From positions 1-40,728 of IMG/VR virus record IMGVR_UViG_3300032073_005982: a stretch of DNA of 40,728 nt. One strand, given 5' to 3'. Both the position numbers and the translations under genes were made by a program. The notes under the pieces were generated by a model. That model made no database searches. It was not told the origin of the DNA and was given only the letters and a program-made list of their open reading frames with translations. Below, one piece after another: positions 33,624 to 40,728 of this stretch (position 1 is the stretch's first letter; each line of letters opens with the position of its first letter). This DNA is from a virus.

Positions 33624-36600
33624 GTGCCAGCCGGAGACAGAAACAGAGAAGGACAAGAGCCAGAGGTCACCAGGGAAGAACTGAGTGACAGAAGGGCACA
33701 GTTCCTTTTAGATCTTACACTCGAAGACCGTGGCACACAAGTTGGTAGTGGTCAAGAGTTTTACGAATTTGTAAAACCAGCCGGTACTATCAACCAAAAG
33801 GCAGATTCAGTTAATGTATTATCAGGGGAAAGAAGCCCAGATTTTACCTCAAGACAGGTTATTGCACAAAGAAATCTTACAACGCTTGATCCTATAAATA
33901 GATATTATGCTATGGGGGGCGATAGAGTTTTATCCGACAAGGTTTCATTCACTCCATTAGAATCAGATGATGCGTATGGTAACAGTGCTCTGTCTCCCGA
34001 GGCCCCTACCTCAGTTAACGTAAATTTTAATATCGGCGGATATACAAGACAAGGACCAAGAACAATAATTAGGGGAATATCAGAAAACGATAAGAATGAT
34101 ATTATAGCTGCTCGTGCCGGGACTGCAAGAGTGAATGGCACACCGGGCAGGAATGTAATTGATAGGTATAGGGGTTATGTGTTCCCGCCTGAATACCCCA
34201 CAATTACCGCTGGCGCTGAAAAATTCAACTTTTATAATGAAATAAGTAATCTATCCAGTCAGGGGTTGCCTGAAATATTTGAAACTTTTGAACAAGTAGA
34301 AGATTTTTTTCCACGACGTGTTGCGCTTGAAAATGGCAGTCTAACTAAGACTATTGGTGGCTCACCAAATGTAGTAACAACTAACAACGGTACTGTAAGA
34401 CTTTGGCAGCCTAGTCCAAGAATGAGAAGAATTCTCCGTGTTTTAGACTACGACGATATGGATGATTTTACTGATGATCACTCAATGTTTTTTCCAGATA
34501 GGGTTTCAAACTATACCTATTCAGACAGACACATACCATTCAATAAGCGCAACTCGCCTTACGACGGCTACAATAATTCTATTATTGCAGTTCTTATGAG
34601 AATAAGGACAGAGTATAGCCTTGAAAAAGCTTTAGAAGCTGCAAACTCAGCTTTAACAAGATCGGAAAGAATTATCCTGGCCCAACAAACAGATCCGGTT
34701 GTTTTTGAGTTTTATGATTTTGAGACTAAAACTAGCTTTGTGAGAGATCCATATACCGCAGTTTTGAATGAAGTGCCGGCAACCAGAGTTCAGTTAAGTG
34801 CTGAAGCTGACATAGCACAACCGGCAAAAATAGCCGGCATTTACAATTATGGATTACCTGGGTATGAAGACTCTATTAAAAATCGAGCCATTCCTGAATC
34901 GGCATTGCCAAACCTTTATGTTTATCAGTTAGCCGCTGGTTCTGATCCTATAAGTGGACTATCTGGCCGAGGTTGGGACTCTTCACCTCAGGGCGATGAA
35001 GTTAGAAGAGGGTATGACGGGTTAGTTAGATTAAATGAATTTATAACCGGCACTTTACCTAGGCTTAGGGCACAGCAAGCAGGGGGAGAAGATAGAGGTA
35101 TATCTGATTATCTTATACAATATGGACGTGCAACAAGAAATTCAAATGTGGTCATAGATCTGACTTCTTCAATTGCTAGAAGATTTTATAATCAAACAAC
35201 TGATGCTACATCAATGAATTTATTTGAGGAGTTTAATGAATATAAAAATGAATTCCCTATGTATTCTGAGATCTCAATACCTATGCTTGAGCAGGGTAGT
35301 CTTAACAGACTTCTAAACGAAACTCTTGGTGCTACTTCTATGGTCAATTCAATTATCAATGCAAGTGTTGATGAAAGGGAACAATTTTCTTTTACAACAT
35401 ATGGTGCAATCGCTCCAACAGGAGTAACTACGTTGGGCCCCGACCAATCTGATTCTAGGCAAAGAGAAGTTGCAATCGTTGAATCACGCCGCCCAACAAA
35501 AGTTTATAATTTTGACGAATGGATACGAGAGACAACAGCCGCTCTTAATCTAGACGACATGTCGGAGCTTAGTCTAAGAGGACCTTGGCGTGAGCGTAAC
35601 GGCGGACAATCCGCTGTCTCGGCCTGGACAAATCAAGTTAATGTTTTGGTTAGGCGTCAGGCTCGACAAAGGGCTGTAAAGTACAAAGAACTATTAGAAG
35701 GCAGAAAAACTCTATCTGATTCTGAAACTATAATATACAAGCTTGTCAAATACAGCGCAGGCGGCTCAATCAATAATCCAGGCAGAAGAACAGTTTTGCA
35801 GAACTATTATTTTGCCAACACTAACGAGATAGACTTGCTAAATTTTGTAGACACACAAGTAAAGGCAAATAAATTTTATCAGTACGAGTTGTATGCATAT
35901 GATGTGGTATATGGTTCAAAGTTTTTGTTTAGGACAAGGTTTGCAACGTTTCCAGGTTCTAGAGATATATTAAATGTAAGAAGCCCTGGTGAAACTCGGG
36001 GTGGGACTTTGGCCTTCTATTCGTTTAACGTGGATACTCAGCCGAATATTAAGATAGTTGAATACCCACTTATAATTGGTGACTGGCGTCGCCGACGTGA
36101 TAATCGAGGTAATCTTGGCACTTTTGCCGTTCCTACGGTCAGGACACGTCCGGATCTTGTGATTGGGGGTGTTTCTTATCCTATTATCAAAATAATTCCA
36201 TATCCTCCGTTGACACCAGAGGTTAGTATATTCTCATATCAAAATACAGACAATAAAGTTTTGATAAACTTATCGCCGTCCGTAGGTGAATATATAGGTG
36301 AAAAATCTTTCCCTTATATATCTTTTGATGCAGAAGAAAAAGAATTGCTTGACGAAATATGTGCAAACCAGAGAGTACAAGATCCATCTCAAAGACGCAA
36401 TACTTTAAGTTATAAGGAGAGCCAAGTTCCACCAGAGATGTTGATTTATAGAACAGACGAGATTAATACGAATGTTGCGTCACCCGTGGACCTTTACAAA
36501 TCTTTTTCTGGAAAACTAATAAAAAGACTTAATCTAAGTCCCTCCGCAAATTCTGAAGATTTTGCAGCGGGATATGATTTTATAGATGATATAGAGCCAA

Positions 36601-37001
36601 ACAGAAAATACTACTACACTTTTAGGTCCGCATCCGGTATTTACATCTCAAACCCAACGCCCATTTATGAAGTTGAGCTTCGATTAACTAACGGGTTTTA
36701 CTCACCAATTATAAAAGAATATACACCTGTTATTACAACAGCAAAAACGTCCACTAAGAAAATGAAAAGGTTCATAGAAATTAAAGGGTCTGACATTCAG
36801 ACGCTACCATTTTCAGAGGTTAGTCAAAATAGTGGTTTTGCAAATTCAAGGACGGGACTCTTTGTCTCGGAAAAAAGTCTTGTTCCGCAAACAGGCGTCA
36901 ATGGAATTACAGGGAATAAATTTATTGTCAGGCTGACATCTCGTGATACGGGACGAAAAGTTAATATTGTTGTGAACTTTACCAGCACTGAAATAAGGTA
37001 A
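33624..37001 (+). CDS. Large virion protein with C-terminal fibronectin-III-like region
   Basis: The GTG start at 33624 has AGAGGA 7 nt upstream and lies 1 nt after the previous stop. The 1125-residue product begins with a charged region and contains a long mixed alpha/beta body. Residues about 860-1020 resemble fibronectin type III or similar beta-sandwich sequence (PLTPEVSIFSYQNTDNKVLI, then DDIEPNRKYYYTFRSASGIY). The end is another beta-rich segment (FIVRLTSRDTGRKVNIVVNF). No enzyme motif is visible. FN3-like modules are common in tail and baseplate proteins. The 83-nt gap after this gene is the largest intergenic space in the structural block. The structural role is inferred. Confidence 0.65.
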   Translation: MPAGDRNREGQEPEVTREELSDRRAQFLLDLTLEDRGTQVGSGQEFYEFVKPAGTINQKADSVNVLSGERSPDFTSRQVIAQRNLTTLDPINRYYAMGGDRVLSDKVSFTPLESDDAYGNSALSPEAPTSVNVNFNIGGYTRQGPRTIIRGISENDKNDIIAARAGTARVNGTPGRNVIDRYRGYVFPPEYPTITAGAEKFNFYNEISNLSSQGLPEIFETFEQVEDFFPRRVALENGSLTKTIGGSPNVVTTNNGTVRLWQPSPRMRRILRVLDYDDMDDFTDDHSMFFPDRVSNYTYSDRHIPFNKRNSPYDGYNNSIIAVLMRIRTEYSLEKALEAANSALTRSERIILAQQTDPVVFEFYDFETKTSFVRDPYTAVLNEVPATRVQLSAEADIAQPAKIAGIYNYGLPGYEDSIKNRAIPESALPNLYVYQLAAGSDPISGLSGRGWDSSPQGDEVRRGYDGLVRLNEFITGTLPRLRAQQAGGEDRGISDYLIQYGRATRNSNVVIDLTSSIARRFYNQTTDATSMNLFEEFNEYKNEFPMYSEISIPMLEQGSLNRLLNETLGATSMVNSIINASVDEREQFSFTTYGAIAPTGVTTLGPDQSDSRQREVAIVESRRPTKVYNFDEWIRETTAALNLDDMSELSLRGPWRERNGGQSAVSAWTNQVNVLVRRQARQRAVKYKELLEGRKTLSDSETIIYKLVKYSAGGSINNPGRRTVLQNYYFANTNEIDLLNFVDTQVKANKFYQYELYAYDVVYGSKFLFRTRFATFPGSRDILNVRSPGETRGGTLAFYSFNVDTQPNIKIVEYPLIIGDWRRRRDNRGNLGTFAVPTVRTRPDLVIGGVSYPIIKIIPYPPLTPEVSIFSYQNTDNKVLINLSPSVGEYIGEKSFPYISFDAEEKELLDEICANQRVQDPSQRRNTLSYKESQVPPEMLIYRTDEINTNVASPVDLYKSFSGKLIKRLNLSPSANSEDFAAGYDFIDDIEPNRKYYYTFRSASGIYISNPTPIYEVELRLTNGFYSPIIKEYTPVITTAKTSTKKMKRFIEIKGSDIQTLPFSEVSQNSGFANSRTGLFVSEKSLVPQTGVNGITGNKFIVRLTSRDTGRKVNIVVNFTSTEIR

Positions 37002-37084
37002 AAGGAACAAAAAGGTAAAAACAATACTACTTATTAAGAACTTTGACGTTCAACAATAATAGTTATTCATAAGAGGGAGCCAAA
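37002..37084 (+). promoter_or_regulatory. 83-nt intergenic gap, possible promoter or processing region
   Basis: This is the longest non-coding stretch in the window. It contains TTGACG at 37043-37048 (5 of 6 matches to a sigma-70 -35 box), a perfect small inverted repeat AATAA-TAG-TTATT at 37055-37067, and the downstream gene's ribosome binding site AGAGGGAG at 37072-37079. No good -10 box sits at 17 nt spacing, and no T4 late-promoter TATAAATA is present. The stem is A/T only, with no U-run after it, so it is not a convincing terminator. A transcription start for the last three structural genes is possible but unproven. Confidence 0.3.
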
Positions 37085-38125
37085 ATGGCGTTTTTAGACA
37101 ACAGTGGTGATATCATCTTAGATGCGGTTTTAACTGATACAGGTAGAAAAAGATTGGCAGCAGGTGACGGAAGCTTCCGCATCGCAAAATTTGCTGTTGG
37201 TGACGACGAAGTGGACTACACGCTTTATAGAAATAGTAATGCCGCCGAAGGTGTTCACCCAAGTGGTTCTGCTTATTATGATATAAACATTCTTCAAACG
37301 CCTGTCTTAGAAGCTTTTACTAATAATACATCAATTATGAATCACAAGCTTGTCTCTTACGTTCGGGACGATTTATTGTATCTTCCCGTTATCAAGAACA
37401 ATGACACAATTTCACAAACCGTTGATAAAAACACGGCGGCCTTGACAGATATTCCAGTTGGTGGATATTTGGTTACCACTGATTACACAACATCAGATCC
37501 TGATACATTTGCAGCATCGACTGCAACTTCGCCCTTTAGAACATTTATCGGGGTTATTCGAGGTAATCGTAGCTTCGCAACTGCCGGACAATTTATCTGC
37601 CTTGATCAAGGCATAGATAATACTGATTTGTCAATACAAAAATTAGACAATGCTGATGCGTTAAGAGAGACACAATTTCTTGTTGAGATGGACAATAGGT
37701 TAGGACAAGTATTGTCGCTTGACGGAAACACTGTGGCTAGACCATCTTTCATAGATGATGATAACATTGCAAGTTATTACTTTTCATTGAATTCTAACGG
37801 GCAATATTTTGCTGCGCCTGATGGACAAGCTCCTGGCGTGGCTGAGTTCAATAGATCCACAAACGAAACGTCACCAGCCGATACATTTTCAGTCATTGGG
37901 GACACTAACGGCGGACGTTATGGAACTAGATTTGCATTTCGTCTTTTGGCGGCAGAAAATTTACAGACGAGCAATGTCTTGTTTAGTAAACTAGGCGGCA
38001 ATACAGCTTCCGACTATGTTAGTAGTGGTGCTGTCTTTAGGTTCATCGATTCAACAATTAGGGTAACAGGTTTTACAACTGGATATAGAGTTGATATCCC
38101 TGTAAGATTCGTAAAGAAAATATAA
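37085..38125 (+). CDS. Virion structural protein with N-terminal LTxxGR module
   Basis: The 346-residue protein starts MAFLDNSGDIILDAVLTDTG, then RKRLAAGDGSFRIAKFAVGD, sharing the LTxxGRxxxAxG and DDExxY pattern with the protein at 29021. After residue 50 it is beta-rich, with the block SGSAYYDINILQTPVLEAFT near residues 60-80 and a C-terminal strand pair ending YRVDIPVRFVKKI. A strong ribosome binding site (AGAGGGAG) lies 5 nt before the ATG. Near-identical starts are, from memory, frequent in marine myovirus structural proteins. It is probably an abundant virion component because it follows the only sizeable intergenic gap. Exact role unknown. Confidence 0.75.
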   Translation: MAFLDNSGDIILDAVLTDTGRKRLAAGDGSFRIAKFAVGDDEVDYTLYRNSNAAEGVHPSGSAYYDINILQTPVLEAFTNNTSIMNHKLVSYVRDDLLYLPVIKNNDTISQTVDKNTAALTDIPVGGYLVTTDYTTSDPDTFAASTATSPFRTFIGVIRGNRSFATAGQFICLDQGIDNTDLSIQKLDNADALRETQFLVEMDNRLGQVLSLDGNTVARPSFIDDDNIASYYFSLNSNGQYFAAPDGQAPGVAEFNRSTNETSPADTFSVIGDTNGGRYGTRFAFRLLAAENLQTSNVLFSKLGGNTASDYVSSGAVFRFIDSTIRVTGFTTGYRVDIPVRFVKKI

Positions 38126-38140
38126 TATAAGGGTTAAATA

Positions 38141-39289
38141 ATGGCGACTTCATTCAAAACACTACAGGCCTCCGATGTACAAGCATCGAGAACCAAACTT
38201 CACGAGGCAATCCCAGTTACTGGTACAATAGTCTCGGGCACATATTTGGTTGCCAACGCATCAACCAACGTAAAGAATTTTAGCCATGGGATGTTTCAAA
38301 GCGTTTATGACTATCCATTCTTAAGTTCTTCAGCAAATCATATTTTTGATATTACGGTTGGAATGAGTGCGAACTCGGCCTTGTCTGCCTCTACAAATGT
38401 GCAAGGTAAGCAAAAGCTTCAATTGTATAATCAGATGGCGCAGATTCTGGTAGGGCACGATGCCACCGGTAGCATTAGAGAGTTTGACAGAGATGGTGAT
38501 CTGACCTCAGGAGACAAGTTCCATGATGGAATATTCTTCAACTTTTCAAGACTTTTAGTAAAAGATGAGTTGCAGAAAGGCACATTCAGGATGGAGTTCA
38601 GTGTGGACCCAACGGGGACATACGATCAAATATCCAGAACAAACAGAGTAATAAAGATTACGGATACGAGCGGTTCAAATTCGTTTAAGACAAATTCGCC
38701 TGCTGGCGAATATGGTATTTTGTTTGTTACCTCGTCAACTAGTGGTACTCTTAATACTGACCTTGAGCACAATCAAGGACTTCCTTGTGGACTCTTATAT
38801 TATCAAGCAGGCATAGCAGTTCTTTCTTCATCTTTGTTTAAAGTTCACGCCAGTGGCGGACTTCTTGGTAACGAATTATACGGATGGGGTGGTAACCTAG
38901 CTCCTAATACAGGTGGCAAGGTTACTATGAGCAGCGCATCAAACTTTAACATTGATGAAGATTTACAAGGAAACTCAATTAGCGGAACAGCAGATGATTT
39001 GCGGAACAGACTTCAAGACATTTATTTTGCTAACACAACTGAGTTAAACTCAACAATTTATTTCTGCCGTGCTAACGCATCAGATTTTAATTACTCAAGT
39101 AACCCAACGTATTTATCTAAGAGTCAGATCAGAGTTAAAGAAACTAGAGAAGATTCGCCCGTGTCGTATATCACGACAGTTGGCTTGTATGGTGCAAACA
39201 ATGAGTTGCTCGCTGTGGCCAAACTGAGCGAACCACTCAAGAAGACGCCAGCAAACGAGTTCACGTTACGGGTCAGACTAGACTATTAG
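38141..39289 (+). CDS. Virion structural protein, paralogue of the next gene
   Basis: The 382-residue protein is Ser/Thr/Asn-rich and beta-patterned. Its ATG has AAGGG 7 nt upstream. Its middle has GTFRMEFSVDPTGTY and the block GLLYYQAGIAVL. The C-terminus has SYITTVGLYGANNELLAVAK followed by LSEPLKK and ends FTLRVRLDY. Equivalent blocks occur in the same order in the protein at 39302 (GLVLYDEGFVVL; TFISKIAIYDDDKNLLGIAK; FKLKMDF), so the two arose from one ancestor or share a multi-domain module. No enzyme or membrane features. I associate the family with marine phage virion proteins, function not known; an oligomeric tail or fibre-attachment part is a reasonable guess. Confidence 0.72.
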   Translation: MATSFKTLQASDVQASRTKLHEAIPVTGTIVSGTYLVANASTNVKNFSHGMFQSVYDYPFLSSSANHIFDITVGMSANSALSASTNVQGKQKLQLYNQMAQILVGHDATGSIREFDRDGDLTSGDKFHDGIFFNFSRLLVKDELQKGTFRMEFSVDPTGTYDQISRTNRVIKITDTSGSNSFKTNSPAGEYGILFVTSSTSGTLNTDLEHNQGLPCGLLYYQAGIAVLSSSLFKVHASGGLLGNELYGWGGNLAPNTGGKVTMSSASNFNIDEDLQGNSISGTADDLRNRLQDIYFANTTELNSTIYFCRANASDFNYSSNPTYLSKSQIRVKETREDSPVSYITTVGLYGANNELLAVAKLSEPLKKTPANEFTLRVRLDY

Positions 39290-39301
39290 TGGGGGTGGAA
39301 A

Positions 39302-40678
39302 ATGCCGTTCCTCCACGAGTTTGGTCCAGACGATATATTTCAAAATAACCTAGAGACTAGTCCGGGTAAGAAGTTCACTGCCTACAGCGGGTCTCTGTAT
39401 GTTGACGAGAACCGATTTAAGGGACAGAACGTTGGTACGTCATCTATAAGCTTGTACGAACTAAATGTCGATAGGGCTGCCACACTTGATGATACAAACA
39501 GTATACACGCTTATGTAATTAAGGATGGCAGTAACATGTCATTTAAAAGCATCCTGACTGGTACTTACAGTGAACAAGAGTATGGTACAAAGCTCACAGG
39601 GGCTTATCCTTTAACGGCAAGTATCGAGCGTCAATATATTTATGGGGGCAGAACCCACCCAGGTATTGGCCCACCAAACGTCGCAGGACGTTCAATCCCT
39701 GTTGCAGCTAACACGACAGACTTATATTTTAGTCAAAGTAAGAGCCTTTTGTCTTTAAGGACATCAATAGATAAGTATAGAAACTATAGTCAATTATACA
39801 CTTTTTCCAGCAGCAAAACAGTTGACCCAACGCTACCTCCATTCCTGACTGGTGCAATTAACCTACTCAGCATCCCATCAATTTTTTATGGAGCAACTAT
39901 AGAAAGAGGCAGCGTAGATCTAGAGTTTTATTATAGCGGGACACTGATGGATCGATGCAGGGATGAAAGAAGAAATGGTGAGCTAATATCGACACAGCCG
40001 GGGTCACTGGTTAGTGGATCAACAGTTGGCCTTGTTTTGTATGATGAAGGGTTTGTGGTGTTGTACAACGAAGAGCCGATAAACGGCAACGCTGCGATTA
40101 GAGATTCCTATACGGGAACAGGCTCACAAGATACTGGTGGTGCCGGCACCTTTGATGGAACAGGGGTCCAGTTTAGACCCAATTGGACTTATTTCTGGTC
40201 ATATAACACGGGATCATCCGGTAGCGCAGGTATTGCCGCAGCAGCAGGAGTTGATCATGCCCCAGGCGGAGCTACTCGGACAGACGGTGCAAATGCTATT
40301 TTTCCCAGCGCTAGTCAATTTGTAATGAAGTTCAGAGGTAAAAATACAATACCTACTATGACAATGTTTGCGAACGCTCCAGCGGGTAAGTTAAATAACT
40401 CTCTTAACCCAACTTGGATCTCCTCTTCATATTCAAACTGGAGAGACCAGATACATTTTGATAGCTCATCTTACATAGAGCCAAAACAAATAGCGATAAA
40501 AAATACTATTCAATCAAAATATTCTAACTACGAAGATAGTTTTGAAAAACAAACCTTCATTAGCAAAATAGCAATATATGATGATGACAAGAACCTTTTG
40601 GGGATTGCAAAGTTGGCCACACCTGTTATGAAAAAAGAATCAGACTCGTATACATTTAAACTTAAGATGGACTTCTGA
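39302..40678 (+). CDS. Virion structural protein, paralogue of the preceding gene
   Basis: The 458-residue protein starts after GGGGGTGG (39291-39298), 3 nt before the ATG. The N-terminal half (residues 1-200, MPFLHEFGPDDIFQNNLE at the start) is not similar to its neighbour. The second half shares the strand block GLVLYDEGFVVL and the C-terminal block TFISKIAIYDDDKNLLGIAK, followed by LATPVMKK and YTFKLKMDF. A Gly/Ala/Thr-rich loop lies near residues 270-320 (SYTGTGSQDTGGAGTFDGTG). Ser/Thr/Gly content and strand periodicity fit a virion beta-structure. The variable N-terminus joined to a conserved C-terminus suggests a shared docking module carrying a different outer part. Function unknown. 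Confidence 0.72.
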   Translation: MPFLHEFGPDDIFQNNLETSPGKKFTAYSGSLYVDENRFKGQNVGTSSISLYELNVDRAATLDDTNSIHAYVIKDGSNMSFKSILTGTYSEQEYGTKLTGAYPLTASIERQYIYGGRTHPGIGPPNVAGRSIPVAANTTDLYFSQSKSLLSLRTSIDKYRNYSQLYTFSSSKTVDPTLPPFLTGAINLLSIPSIFYGATIERGSVDLEFYYSGTLMDRCRDERRNGELISTQPGSLVSGSTVGLVLYDEGFVVLYNEEPINGNAAIRDSYTGTGSQDTGGAGTFDGTGVQFRPNWTYFWSYNTGSSGSAGIAAAAGVDHAPGGATRTDGANAIFPSASQFVMKFRGKNTIPTMTMFANAPAGKLNNSLNPTWISSSYSNWRDQIHFDSSSYIEPKQIAIKNTIQSKYSNYEDSFEKQTFISKIAIYDDDKNLLGIAKLATPVMKKESDSYTFKLKMDF

Positions 40679-40690
40679 TATACTTCTTGT

Positions 40691-40728
40691 ATGATATTGG
40701 GATTAGATATTTCGACCACAATGGTTGG
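40691..40728 (+). CDS. Start of a RuvC/RNase-H-like nuclease gene (3' end outside window)
   Basis: Only 12 complete codons are visible, reading MILGLDISTTMV. A first strand followed by Asp6-x-Ser-Thr is the typical opening of RuvC-like Holliday-junction resolvases in large phages (MILGLDxST). The same pattern can open actin-like ATPase or FGGY kinase folds, so the call is provisional. No good Shine-Dalgarno is seen upstream. It begins 12 nt after the stop of the last structural gene. Confidence 0.5.
   Translation, partial: MILGLDISTTMV

Noticed and set aside
33893-33900. Perfect TATAAATA, matching the T4 late-promoter core
   Set aside because: It lies deep inside the gene starting at 33624, no gene starts just downstream, and such octamers occur by chance in AT-rich DNA.
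37055-37067. AATAA-TAG-TTATT inverted repeat considered as a terminator
   Set aside because: The stem is five A/T pairs with a 3-nt loop and no following U-run, too weak for an intrinsic terminator.
1-40728. Searched by eye for tRNAs, CRISPR arrays, insertion sequences, introns, integrase or attachment sites
   Set aside because: There is almost no non-coding space, and no regularly spaced repeats, cloverleaf-like sequences or transposase/homing-endonuclease motifs were seen.

Overview
The window reads as the late/structural region of a large contractile-tailed (myovirus-type, T4-like baseplate) bacteriophage. Every convincing gene is on the + strand. Genes are packed with 1-30 nt overlaps or gaps of a few bases, composition is AT-rich, and several reading frames are far longer than usual bacterial genes (2163 and 3599 codons). 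The proteins resemble those of marine T4-like phages, so an aquatic myovirus of a Gram-negative host is the most likely source. The host cannot be named from this sequence, and the marine assignment rests on remembered family resemblance.

Region 1 (1-3777) is a nucleotide-sugar cassette: the end of an SDR epimerase, a GDP-fucose-synthase-like reductase/epimerase, a GDP-mannose-4,6-dehydratase-like enzyme, a PfkB kinase and an HxGH cytidylyltransferase that look like the two halves of HldE/RfaE as separate genes, and a small HAD phosphatase. Together they could build an activated, modified hexose or heptose for host surface glycan or virion decoration. Region 2 (3764-5518) holds small genes around a T4 gp55-like late sigma factor: an unknown 63-residue protein, an FmdB-type zinc ribbon, a one-pass membrane protein, the sigma factor, and an unknown 98-residue protein.

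Region 3 (5520-16717) is the recognisable baseplate core: a hub protein ending in an M15-type peptidoglycan peptidase, a spike-like protein, a 2163-residue LysM protein with a 16-glutamine tract, a gp25-like wedge protein and a gp6/baseplate-J-like wedge protein. The order (spike, LysM protein, gp25, baseplate J) matches the general logic of contractile injection machines. Region 4 (16717-40678) is about 24 kb of virion proteins without a secure T4 counterpart. It includes a 3599-residue protein with a LamG-like domain, and two sets of paralogous modules (N-termini of the genes at 29021 and 37085; C-terminal halves of the genes at 38141 and 39302). The only intergenic gap near 80 nt in the window is at 37002-37084. 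The last 38 nt begin a new gene with a RuvC/RNase-H-like start.

The layout suggests sigma-factor-driven late expression of a very large baseplate and tail-tip apparatus, with a surface-sugar module next to it. No tRNA, CRISPR array, insertion sequence, integrase or origin was seen. All homology statements come from motif reading and memory of families, not from database searches.
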